Below the pieces are notes generated by a model that saw nothing but the letters and a program-made list of their open reading frames with translations, was not told where the DNA came from and searched no databases. A stretch of 64,000 bases of DNA, taken from the NCBI RefSeq assembly GCF_002234675.1, contig NC_019880.2, positions 14,807,756 through 14,871,755 on the forward strand. Reading direction: 5' to 3'. Made by a program: the position numbers and the translations under genes. Within the stretch, counting starts at the first letter, position 1. Each line of letters opens with the position of its first letter. Below, one piece after another: positions 51,156 through 61,720 of this stretch. The DNA comes from Oryzias latipes (Eukaryota > Chordata > Actinopteri > Beloniformes > Adrianichthyidae).

Positions 51156-52850
51156 ATTGAAAACAGAAGGTGACCTGTATCAGTTTTCTGCGAACTGCAC
51201 TTTAAAAAGTGGGATTTGAACACCACAACACTCAAAACAGGTGAGCTTTGAAGTCCGGTTTTAGCAGCTGTGCTGCAAATTTAGCAGATTGCTGTGAATT
51301 ATATCTCTAACAAATAAGCTGTTTCATAGTTGTTGTTTTTTAGTGTATCTAATTACTACACTTTGTTAAAGAGCCTTTGAGAATTTCACCTATTTCACTG
51401 GAATTATCCAAGATCAGCAATGCAACAGAGAAATGTTTCAGTGAGTGTCCACCCACAACGCTGAGAATTGTGGGATCAGCTTGATGTTTTAGCAGCTTTG
51501 AAATGGATTTCGCAGAGATAACTAGCGAAAACCACAACAATGAACTATAGACTTTCATAAAACTGCAAAACTCGAGAAAATGACATTTAAAGAAATGTGC
51601 TGAAACTTTAAAAAGCATACATTTATAACTATGACTTTTTGTCGCATACTTACTGAATAGAACGCAGAATGCGACAACAAAGCTACACAAAGATTGCTAA
51701 CGAATAAGATGAAAACCTTCACCGTTCCAATTTGTGATGTGGTATCAAAACAGGTGTTTTGGCATTAAAATAAAAAAGTTAATTAGAAAAGCTTTATTTC
51801 TTACAAAATTTCTTCAGTCACTTTAAACGATGAAAACATCACATTAACTCAGTTGATGATATACATTTTTTCTTGGTCTCTGCCATTATTCTTTTCAAAA
51901 ACTGATAATACATGTGCAGTGTTTTAAATGTTAAAATATTTTCAATTTCGGTATAATCTCAGATTCATGCTGATCTTCTCCTTGAACTGTTATAAGCCCT
52001 ACATGTCCAGAAACTGGACACTATATAAGGGATAATGCCCGATGAAGTGTCCATTATCAGAAATAAAAAGATGGCACGGACACATGAACCGTCCTCCACT
52101 CCCCATTGGATGGTTGCTTTTGTAAAGTCTGTTAATTCCTAATAATGGACACTGTTATCCCGCTTATACTATGGTCACTTACAAACAAACAACAACAACA
52201 TTCTATCCATTTTTAGTTTGTTCTTGTTATTTTTCCGGTTTGAATCACTTTCGGGTTGTCATGGTAATGACTGAGCTGGCACCAACCTCGACTTTCCATA
52301 GAAAACATGCTGATCGTCACGACAGGTTAAATAAAGCATCAGTCCAGAGAGAAAGTTCAGCTCTTACCGCTTGTTTTTGTCCAGACGATGACGCAAAAGT
52401 TTGTTTCAAAGAAGCCAGCGTAGTGATATAGAACATTTAAGCTATGTGACCGGAACTCTTTTTTTGTATAATATTACTGTCCATTATCACTTTTAAATCC
52501 ACACCCAGCAGCCAATCAGAATTGAGTATTCACCCAGACCATGGTACAATGCCCCTTGGTATCTTTTACCCTTATGCAGTTGGACATCGTGTTTGACCTG
52601 AGCTGCTCTTGTGTTGTCTTTAATTAAGCTGCTGAGTTACAGTTCAATGGATGACAAGGAAGGAATAAGCAGCCAACAAAGACAATTTAAGTATATGAGT
52701 AACAGTGTTGAGTTAATAACAAAATGAAGATCCCGCAAATGACTCTCAGAAGATGAAATATTCAGAACATACACGAGTTGGTGCCAAGAGACTTGCTAAT
52801 TGGACAGATGTATGCAATAAAGCAAAAATATCATGGTAAATACCTGATCT
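51156..52850. other. intergenic, probable unclassified repeat at 52010-52560
   Basis: No gene. The stretch 52010-52560 has mirrored words ('ggataatgcccgatgaagtgtccattatc' against 'aataatggacactgttatcc', and later 'ctgtccattatcac') suggesting a transposon with internal symmetry. It occurs once here, so repeat status rests on that symmetry only. Confidence 0.35.
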
Positions 52851-53460
52851 CCCATTCATTGAGAGCTAGCGCAGACTGGACCCACGCTGAATGTCTGATT
52901 GGAAATTAAATCTCGTGTCAAGTTAAGGTGTTATCCGCAGCTCTAAATGTCTTAATTAGCCACTGGGGAGAATGCTCTCCCGGAGCTACTAAAACAACAA
53001 AAGCTTATTCACAAAAACCTTTGCATATGGAAACAAAACGCCTAGCAATTTCACTTAGCTCCCAACACCTGGGACTAAATTAGTGCATGAGCACAAGATG
53101 GGAAATTGAGTTAAATTGAGAGCAAATGCTACTCCTATTTACCGCTACTAAATATGTTTTCTGTGAAGTGATTCAACATGCCCTTGTTCTCCTCGGAGGG
53201 CTTCATCTTCTGCCCGCTAATTGAGCACACCTGAATGTGACGTGTTAAAGGTCACTGCCTGCTTTTGTGATATGACAAACAAGATGCAACTAGTAGCAAC
53301 CTTTCCATTTTCCGCTCGCAACAACAAATTTGTAATGAGAAAAACAGGCCAAGCTCGAGTCCAATTAACCTAATCAAGCTCCAATGTACAATCTGGAGAG
53401 ATTAAACCTTCCCAGAACATGGCATAATTATTAGAGATCATTTTTCAGAAACACAACATA
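52850..53460. promoter_or_regulatory. candidate conserved regulatory element (homeodomain and octamer-like sites)
   Basis: A high-complexity stretch without repeat features. It contains TTAATTAG (52952), TTTGCATAT (53020), CTAATTGA (53217), CAATTAACCTAATCAA (about 53362) and TAATTATTAG (about 53425). This density of TAAT cores with balanced composition is the texture of vertebrate developmental enhancers. Conservation cannot be tested here. Confidence 0.3.
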
Positions 53461-54374
53461 TAACGGTCAGGCTTTTGTGGTCTGTCAGTTATGTAACACC
53501 TTAGCAAGAGTAACACTGTCCAAGATAACATCTCCTGCAGGGAACAAAACATTGAGATGATGTATTCCCATTCAGCAAGGACAATCATGTGTCTATATGT
53601 CTGTTCAGTTCCTGGAATGTCCTTTTGATTCGATACAAGGACACAGCAGTCGAAGGCTGATTTGGGATATCACACTCCCTCTGTTCTGGGAAAGAGGCAG
53701 CAGCTGGCCTGCTGTCACTGTGTAACTACAATGTATGCATCATCACCAAAGTTCAGGCGAGGTCATGGCACTTCCATAACAGAAAACAAATGCCACCTTT
53801 AATTTCATCATTTTAGAATGAACACCAAAGCTCACTGGAAGACATCCACTCATTAGTTCCAGAAGAAATGGCAACAAAGAAAGCGTTTTTTTGTGGTTTT
53901 TTAGAAGATTCAACACTGCAGGGGGAGAGAGGAAGAAGACAGCTGTGCAGAGTTACATGGTTGCAGTTGAAGTATCTGACAAGGAACAATCAAGAGGGTT
54001 GCTTATATGCTGTTGACCAAGTGGCTGCCCTCATGCTGCACGCTGCACTCATCAATTATTTCCCTGCATAGAGCAAACCAGGCTGCTTTGACAGATGGTA
54101 AACAGTAGGCTCTTCCTTTAGCCTTTGGATTTAGGAGACTTTAATATCAGCTCTCAAACTGAGCCATTTTGGACAACTAAATATTTGCACTGACAGGGCG
54201 TTTCCTTCTGACATGGCAACAGAGGACAGGACTGATAATTAAAGAATGTAAAATCGCTACATGGGTACAAATGTGTTAGGAGCTACATCAATGTTGTTTT
54301 TTAACATACGTTTAGTTAATACAATAAAAGACACAAACTGTTGTTTTTCTAAATTGAGTACAAAATACCTTGGT
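53461..54374. other. intergenic, no gene seen
   Basis: Mixed-composition sequence between the candidate element and the third family B copy. The short open frame at 53868-54071 has no family resemblance. Confidence 0.5.
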
Positions 54375-55550
54375 TTAATTTAAAATTTTGGATTTTGTTT
54401 TTAAATCAGCACGTTCTTAAAGAAAGGAAAATGTTTTTTTGGTATTTTTTAATATATTCTTGTGGCATTTTTCTCATGATGGAAGACATATAAAAAAGAT
54501 TTAAGACCAAAATTGCATTTCTGTGAGTGATATGGGCAGGATAACCCATTGCATTAGATTGTCCTGAATATTTTTAAATAATGGCACAAAATTTAATTGC
54601 ACTAAATCTGATAGACTGGAGGAGTATAATGGCTTATTTAAAGTTGGCTTTAAATCACAATTGAGTGAAAATGGCACTGATTCAATCCAGTTAATGGAGT
54701 ACTGGAATGATAATGGATGAAAATGCGTCAATAACTGTCAGTCCTCTGGAGAATGAAGATTGTGAATTTTGGAGGAAAAGTAATACATCATCTGCATAAA
54801 GACTGATTTTATGATGGATGTTTCTTGTTTTGATTCCTTCTATGGTTTTCTTTTGTCTTATGGCTGCCACTAGAGGTTCAATAAATAAATAAATCAAAGA
54901 GAGAGGGGGACGGTGGACAGGACACCCCTATCTGGTGCCTCTTTGAAGGACAAACTTTTTAAAGTTTTGTTCATTGGTTCTCACAGATGCATTGTGATAC
55001 ATGATTTTAATTCAATTAATTAATGATTTACCAAACCCAATTTTTACTAAAGCATACAGCAAGAAAAAAACTTTCAATTCCCCCTGTCAAATTGGAAATG
55101 CATTTCTGAATATTTCTTTATTCAAATCGTGAATCAGGAGCAAATGAGAAATCGCCGTAGAAAACAGTTTGTAGTTGTTACTTGAAACCTACATCAGCAG
55201 GCCACAAGCTCCCTGCTCCTCGCCATTCCAATGCATCCACTTGCGGACCCATGTATGCCTTCAGACATCTGGCTTAGAACTTTACAGCTGGATACCTCCG
55301 ATATTGCTCGCCATTTTTGTTGCACCATTAATGTCAGCTAGAACTAGTGAGGGGCTGTAAGCCAGGAGGAGAGCATGCAAACAAATGGGTGATGGGAAAA
55401 GAAAGCAGGTGCACCAACAATTCTGTCCACAACTCAGAGGCAAATTTCTCATGAACTCCTGTTGCTCTGCAGAAACTATGTCCTATACAACATGTTTTTT
55501 GATTTTGGCTATAAACAGCATCATCAAAATTAAAAGATCACTGGGAACAC
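54375..55550 (+). repeat. dispersed repeat family B, copy 3, interrupted
   Basis: The left part (54375-54523) matches 32810-32915 ('ttgtggcatttt-tcat', 'aaaattgcatttct'). The right part (55099-55550) matches from 'atttctttattcaaatcgtgaatcaggagca' through 'tccgatattgctcgccatttttgttgcacca' to 'ctatgtcctata'. The two parts are separated by an L1 fragment with a perfect 10-base duplication. Confidence 0.8.
54524..55098 (-). mobile_element. L1-clade reverse transcriptase fragment, dead
   Basis: In the minus-strand frames the order is FGFGKSLIN-IK, NFKKFVLQRGTR-stop-GCP, IYLFIEPLVAAIRQ, ISLYADDVLLFL (the RT active site), then YSINW and a 'SDLVQLN..PLFKNIQDNL..W' segment. This is the L1 RT domain in correct order. 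A stop replaces Gln of RGTRQGCP and there are frameshifts. Both ends of the element are missing. TGCATTTCTG is duplicated at 54514-54523 and 55099-55108. Confidence 0.85.
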
Positions 55551-55762
55551 TTTGAAAATCAATGGAAAGGGAAATTCCCAATACTGACATGAACTTTTAT
55601 GACAGATTATTAAATTTAATATGACAAAAAAGAAAAAACGGACAAAACAAGCACCTGTTTAAAAAAAAAGTAGTACATTTTACATAAAAGCCTGATTGCT
55701 GATTCAAAATATGCATTTTTGTGTATCATATTGAGAAGTCAAGAGGACAGTATCTGTCACAT

Positions 55763-55768
55763 TTTATT
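55763..55768 (-). other. polyadenylation signal after orphan terminal exon
   Basis: AATAAA on the minus strand, 31 bases past the stop codon of the 55799-55884 exon. The short spacing supports that exon being terminal. Confidence 0.4.
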
Positions 55769-55798
55769 GAAAGACATAAATCTCTGCAAATAGAAACC

Positions 55799-55884
55799 TC
55801 ACTTCTTTTTAACTGCAACCTGCAGACCCTGAAGCCTTGGCTGCTGCTTCTTCCACATGTTCTGCTGCTCACGTTGTTCTAAGT
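55799..55884 (-). CDS. orphan terminal coding exon of an unidentified gene
   Basis: The minus strand shows a pyrimidine tract and acceptor (TTTTTTCTGTCAG), then 86 bases of open frame and a stop: two leftover bases, then LEQREQQNMWKKQQPRLQGLQ, VAVKKK and stop. An AATAAA follows. The Gln/Lys/Glu-rich, low-complexity-helix composition looks like the C-terminal tail of a coiled-coil or basic nuclear protein. I do not recognise the family and found no partner exon at higher coordinates, so the gene would start further right, possibly outside the window. It may also be chance or the tail of a decayed retrocopy. Confidence 0.35.
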
Positions 55885-57189
55885 CTGACAGAAAAAATGG
55901 CATTAATGTCGGTTTTTTTCCTCAACTACATGTCAAGTGAGTTTTTGATAAGGCCATTATTCTGTCTGAAGGAGAGACTCAGCACATTAAGTGCTTAACA
56001 TGAAATGCATGTCATCTTGACACTGTGGGGGTCGGTCTGTGGATCAGAGAAGTGCAACTATTCTGCATGAGCCGCTGCTTGTGATGCACAATCACATATG
56101 AAAATGAGAAGCACATTTTTCTTACGAATATCATCTGCTCACAGATGACAAATTTTTTGTGGGTCACCTGTTTGTTAGTTACTGAAAAAAAATACCATTG
56201 TGTTGTGAAGTTTTGTTGTGAAGTGGATTTTTTGGAGAACTTAAAAAAGTAGGAAGTTTCAGGAATGACATGAGGAGGACCCAAGAACAGGAGGCAGGCT
56301 TGTAGACAGGAATGTAAGTATTGAGAAAAAGAGAAACCTGAATTTAAACAGGACAAAACATAAAAACATGATGTCCCTTTCTCAGGGCTACCATCTCAGT
56401 AAAATGGCTGCTCTCACTACAGTCTTCTAAACCCTTTCCTTCAGTTTCGCTTACACTCTTTTGTCACACATCACATCTAAACCTGTTTGCACATGCCTCG
56501 TCTTCACGTCTTTCCCATTATTGTTCTGGACTGTACTTGAGTTCCTATTATTTACACACAAATACTGTTTTCCTGAGGGTTCCTCCATTCCTCTTCTTTC
56601 CTGAACAAACCTCCACCTCTTGATCTTCCTCCACCTGCTCCTTGTTTTTACTATGGATCACAATGTCATCTTCAAAGACCGATGATCCACATAGATTCCT
56701 GTTTAACCTCATCTGTCAGTCTGTCCATCACCACAGGCAACAAGAAGGAGCTCAAAGCTCATACTTGGTGCAATCCCACCGTCATTTTGAACTCCTTCAC
56801 CTACAGCACATTTCACCTCTGTCTTACAGCTCTAATACATGTCCCCAACAACTCCAAAGTCCTTCCCTGCCATTCTAGACTTTTTTATACAAAAACTCCT
56901 TTCTCTTTGTACTGTCATAAATATCCAAAGATACAGTGCAGTCCTCAAAGTCCTCAAAGCAAACGTTTTCTCTATGATTCTCTTTCTTTGCATGAAACCA
57001 TATGGTTGCTCACTTCTGACTTCACCCTAGCTCCCACTACTGTTTCCCTTCACTTTAGCTGAATCATCAGCTTTAATCCATTGTAATTGTCCCAACTCTA
57101 CCTTCACCTTAAGAAAGTCAGCTACTTAATTCCTCAGATATCCTCTCACTTTCTAAAACAGAAAAGTCAGAAATCTGGAGGCATTTCTC
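55885..57189. other. intergenic, no gene seen
   Basis: Contains short open frames without family resemblance. The 56390-57060 stretch is C/T-rich on the plus strand with no splice-supported exon. Confidence 0.5.
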
Positions 57190-57193
57190 TTAA

Positions 57194-57581
57194 CCCTTGT
57201 GCTATCTTAGATGACCCCACCCTTCCATTGACGTGTTCTCCCTACTAAGACAAAGGTGGATAAAGGTGGAACGATTTTATGTAATCCATGGACACCAGTG
57301 AAGATCACAGATCATTGAAGAACAAAGGTTCAGAGCACCGTCTAGTGGGTCTAGATGACCCAACTCCCAATGGTAACCCTTGTGCTATCCTAGGCACTTT
57401 AACATTGGGAGTTGGGTCATCTAGACCCACTAGACAGTGCGTTGAACCTTTTTTCTTCAATGATCTGTGATCTTCACTGGTGTCCATGGATTACATGAAA
57501 TCTTTCCACCTTTATCCACCTTTGTCATGGTAGGGAGAACACGTCAAAGTAAGGGTGGGGTCATCTAAGATAGCACAAGGG
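57194..57581. mobile_element. piggyBac-like foldback MITE
   Basis: Flanked by TTAA on both sides (57190-57193, 57582-57585). The ends are CCCTTGTGCTATCTTAGATG and its exact reverse complement. The arms, each about 180-190 bases, are near-complete reverse complements ('gtggataaaggtgga', 'tggacaccagtgaagatcacag', 'gggtctagatgacccaactccca'). The centre carries an extra copy of the terminal sequence ('taacccttgtgctatcctagg', about 57375). There is no transposase. TTAA plus CCC...GGG is the piggyBac signature. Confidence 0.88.
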
Positions 57582-57585
57582 TTAA

Positions 57586-58071
57586 ACATTTCCATACCCC
57601 CACCACGACCAAATGTCTTTTGACATATTCTTCAAAGCCTTCCTTACTTTATCCTAAATGATTGTTGCCTTCTTCTGCTCCACAACAGCCAACTTTAAAC
57701 AAAAAAAACAAAAAATACTAAACAAAAATAAACCAAACTAACTCAAGAACTTGATGTGGCTTGACAGAAATGCAGAAATAATAAATAAACTCACTAAACT
57801 AAATTCTGGCAAAATTCTTCATTGTGGCATTTTGACTGGGGTTTACTTCTCTTTACTCAACAGCTTCCAAAAAATGGGTGATAGAGCAAAGTGAACGTTT
57901 TATTGCATCCACCATGTTAACAATCAACAAGACAGGCTGCTAAATATGCAGAAACTCAAGCTGTACTCAAATCAGAACAGCTGTTCAGTGGATATTTATA
58001 GCAGGCCATATATCGATTTTGAAATTTAAACATTTTAACGAGGCAGTTAAAGGAATAGTGCTTTTTTATTC
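57586..58071. other. intergenic, no gene seen
   Basis: AT-rich, with A-rich runs at 57700-57790. Nothing supported. Confidence 0.5.
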
Positions 58072-58165
58072 TCAGTGGCCTGGTGAAAAAGTGTCTGACC
58101 TGAGACTGGTAGGTCGTGGGTTCAAATCCAATCTCAAGCCTCCTGAGGTCATTTGAGGAACTGCA
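58072..58165 (+). repeat. fragment of a tRNA-derived SINE
   Basis: 'agtggcctggtgaaaaagtgtctgacctgagactgg' followed by 'gtgggttcaaatccaatc' has A-box- and B-box-like segments in the spacing of a tRNA-derived head. It cannot form a proper tRNA cloverleaf and is a SINE head rather than a gene. Confidence 0.5.
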
Positions 58166-59760
58166 ACATTTGGGCAACCACTCAATATAATACCATACTC
58201 TACATGCATATTGTTCTATTCAATATGTGTATTATTATGTTTTTTATTGTATTTTATTCTTTGCAATAAAGGGCTTTATGCATATGAAATGGTTACTAAA
58301 AACAACAATAAGAAACAGATATGACTGAGATCTCCAGAATGCAAAAAAGAATGGGGGATAAAAATCTAGAAAAACAAGCAGAGAAAAATGTGAACTACTT
58401 GTAGAGAAGGATGCCTTCTGTTCATTTGGCATCCATCTTTTTTAGACAGAAGGCTTTTTCAGTATAATTTTGTTTTTATGTCTTTCTACCAGTTTTTTCT
58501 TTAGGGACAATCACACTTTTTAGCTATTTGACAAATGTCATGTTTGTTTTTCTTTTTTTTGGGTCTTTATTAGCAACAATCTTTGAACTAATTTGACTTG
58601 TCATATCTGCTATTTTATAGTCGCTAAGGTGTTAACCACAAATACTTCACAACAGTCATGTTTTATCAGAGGGAATATTTTAGCACTGACCTCTTCTACA
58701 TTTTTAGGTAAGATCAACCGGTTGAAACATCCGGTTTTTGCTTGTTTGTTGATCGGTTCTGCACACAAACCCACTTTAAAATAAAGATTTCTTGTGAGAT
58801 TTGAGGAAAAAGCTTTCAAATTCAAAGTCCTCAACCCTCAGCCTTAACAAGGGGACCCCAGACATTTTTTCTGCTCAGTCCCCAATGCCTGGAGCCATCA
58901 TTCGATTATGTAACAGAAGTCAGCTGCCAAGCTGCTGAGATCACTCCTGTCCCTCTGTGGCAACTCATGATGGGACACATGCTCCTGCCCCCAGAGAGGC
59001 TGGGGCCATGGAGTTATTATTATGCAGCAATGAACCTGAATACTGTAAATAAAATGAGGCTCTAAAAGAGAGAATCAGGAACTGGAATACATGTTGCCAT
59101 GAGAGAGTTTTCTACTTTTCAATGCTATCCCAGTGTGTTGAATATGCCCACTAAGTGGATGGAGACAGTGGATCTATGAGAACGTGACACAGTGTGAGAG
59201 AAAAGAGCACTACAATTATGATTTTAATGAGATTATAGCTATAAAACCTTAACATGTATGCAAATAGTTTAAAGAAGTAATTATTTTGAAGCCGTCTGTT
59301 ATGTTTAAAGAAGGCGTAAGTACATCTCACAGAATTATCCACAGCCTGCAATGGCGCAGCCTCAACAGGTGGTGTTTATGTGGGTGGTGTGCGTGGGTGA
59401 TTAATATTCATCCAGGATGGCATCCAATTCAAGGCAGGATGGATAACCATGACTCCAGCTCCTGTGGGTCAGTTTCCTCACTCGGCTTCATTACAGGAAA
59501 CAAAAAAGACACAATTGTAGTTTGTTCTTGACATGCTGTCTGCTTCAAAACGCTCTTATTGTATTCTGTTAGCCTGTTTTCTCATTGTTTTTACCCTGCA
59601 AATGTAGCTAAAATTTAGTCTAATGCCACCTCCTCAGTTTGCAGAGAGTAGCGTGTCTGTAAATATGTTAAGACTTAACAAAATGAAACCTTAACTAGAA
59701 AGAGCTGCATTTCCAGAAGAAAATGCAGGGTGGAAGGCTGTCTTGCTGAATTAAAGTGAA
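58166..59760. other. intergenic, no gene seen
   Basis: AT-rich sequence with no recognised coding region. The stretch 58850-58990 is locally GC-richer, without further signal. Confidence 0.5.
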
Positions 59761-59769
59761 TTTGCTGAA

Positions 59770-60560
59770 GAAATGACTGAACTGTCCTGGAAAATCCTGG
59801 AACATCTTGAAAGGTTCTAAGACCAAAAGTCATAGCAGGAATAAACTGAAAAAGCTGAACATTGTAATAGTAGAATGGCTAAAATAGGTCAAAATGTGTA
59901 GAAGGAGTTAAGCATGATAACGGAAATTGTTGAAAAAATGGCTGAACTGTTGAAAGTTTGAAGAACGGTGTCTCTAGCTAAAAGTATGTTAAAGTTATAA
60001 TGGTTGAAAGAAACAAAGGTTTTCAAGGATTCCCCATGTATTTTAATGGAACAAAAAATCCTGGAAAATCCTGAAATATCTTGAAAAGTTCAAGGACCAA
60101 AGGTCATAGCTGGAATAAGCTGAAAGAGCTGAACATTGTAAAAGTAGAATGGTTGAAATAGTTGAAAAATTTTAGAAGGAGTTAAGCGCAAGGATTCCCT
60201 ATGTATTTCAATGTAGGCAAAAATCTTGGAAATCCTGGAATATCTTTGAAAGTTCAAGAATTTCAAAAACCAAAAGTCATAGCACAAATAAACTGAGGAG
60301 CTGAACATTTTAACAGTTGAACGGTTAAAAAATTTGAAATGTCCGAGCCAGGTATTGAACCAGCAACCTAGTGCACCAAGACTTCCCTATGTATTTTAAT
60401 GGAGCAAAAAATCCTGGAAATCCTGGAATATCTTGAAAAATTGAAGGATTTCAAAAAAAACAAAAGTCATAGCTGGAATAAACAGAAAGAGCTGAACATT
60501 TTAAAACTTGAATGGTTAAAGTAGGTGAAAAATTGTAGAAGAAGTTAAGTGGCAAAAAAC
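59770..60560 (+). repeat. degenerate tandem array, unit about 160-190 bp, four to five copies
   Basis: Each unit contains, in order, 'aatcctggaa(a)tcctggaatatcttgaaa', 'ccaaaagtcatagc-ggaataaactgaaagagctgaacatt', 'gaatggttaaa', 'gtagaaggagttaag' and 'ttccctatgtattttaatgga'. Units start near 59786, 60055, 60217 and 60406, with a partial unit between. One unit (about 60340-60380) also carries 'gagccaggtattgaaccagcaacctagtgc', a word order like the B-box part of SINE heads. Confidence 0.85.
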
Positions 60561-60846
60561 GGCGGAAGATGGTGACAATAAATAAGGAGAAACAGGAGAA
60601 CAAAGGGTTGAATGCTTTACAGCATTTAACCAACTATTCTTAGATGTGAAATGTTAAAGTTGATCTGGTCCAGAATGCTGCAACAAAGACATCATACTCC
60701 TACAGGAGACACCCTGCTTTATGTGTTTTTATGATTTAAAAAATTGGATTACTTTTCAAATCACATATTTTTTGTAAATTGTTAATTTGTGAAAATTTTA
60801 TTAATACCTTTTGCAGTTGTTTTTTTGAAGTTTCTTTTGAAACATT

Positions 60847-60900
60847 TAAAGACCAACTCTGATAAAACTTGTGTTTTTAGTATTTCTACATGTTCTTGGC
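60847..60900 (+). repeat. terminal fragment of repeat family B
   Basis: 'taaagaccaactctgataaaacttgtgttttt' matches the 5' end region of copy 1 ('aaacccactgataacaatttttgtgttttt'). The match ends where the retroelement remnant begins. Confidence 0.5.
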
Positions 60901-61720
60901 TCTTTTATAGTTAGACACATGGGGCTCCCAGCGGCCACAGTAAGGTGTTATCTGGGGGGCTAGAGTTGGTGACATTGAGGGAAACCTTAAGATGTTAGCC
61001 GAGAGCATTTTAGGTTCTGTTGAGTCGTGATTCACGCAGGCGGTAACAACACCAGACAGAGACAATCAGAGGTTCTTAAATTAAACGCAGAATCTGTGTT
61101 CAAACTTGCGAAGTCGATGTCAGACACTTTTCTCTGGTCCCCTGCCGAACCTAGTCAGTGTTGAAATGTACAGCCGCTTTTCATCATTTAACCGCTGGTT
61201 AGCTAGCTGGTGCCCAGAAAGCATTGTTGGCTTTGTTGACAATTGGATTGTTTTTTGGGGAAAACAAAGTCTCATGCGGAGGGATGGCATCCATCCCACT
61301 TTGGGCAGAGCCACTCTTCTTTCTAGAAACATTTCTGCTAGCCTTAGTCGTGCAACCTGACAGACCCAGCAGTCAGAGCTGAGAAGAACCACATATTCTT
61401 GCTACTTTCAGCTCTGAGGATTTTCTTGCATTTTTGGATAATAAAATATCAAATAATAGACAAAAGTTGAATCAGGTTCTTCCTACTATCAGCCCAGAGC
61501 AGGCTGAAGTGGTAGAAGTGAAGGCATCCATAGAAACCTCTGTAACATTAGACTGCTTCACTGCTGTGGATCAAGCGGAATTAATATCAGTTATTACGTC
61601 CTCCAAAACCTCAACTTGTCTCTAAGCCCAATCCCCACTAAGTTTTTTAAAGAAACCTTCCCCCTAATGAATGAATCCATATTAACTATAATAAAGACCT
61701 CTCTAGAAACACGTTACATG
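60901..61720 (+). mobile_element. L2/CR1-like retrotransposon remnant: SGNH hydrolase plus pre-RT linker
   Basis: The frame at 61106-61360 reads LFSGPLPNLVSVEMYSRFSSF, then RWLASWCPE, FVDNWIVFWGKQSLMRRDGIHPT and LLSRNISASL. This is the C-terminal half of an SGNH/GDSL-type esterase with its D-G-I-H catalytic block. The earlier half (60980-61105) is recognisable in other frames. About 20 codons later comes 'EDFLAFLDNKISNNRQ...LDCFTAVDQAELISVITSSKTSTC' (61410-61625), the linker that precedes the RT in fish L2/CR1-type LINEs. It is frameshifted and dead. Confidence 0.65.

Noticed and set aside
57288-57487. Two overlapping 60-codon frames on opposite strands with the same N-terminus
   Set aside because: They are a by-product of the palindromic MITE, not genes.
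58090-58140. Possible tRNA gene (A- and B-box-like words)
   Set aside because: No anticodon arm or acceptor stem can be formed; it is a SINE head fragment.
59770-60560. Repeated units as a CRISPR array
   Set aside because: The units are long and degenerate, with no short identical repeats or unique spacers, and the DNA is vertebrate.
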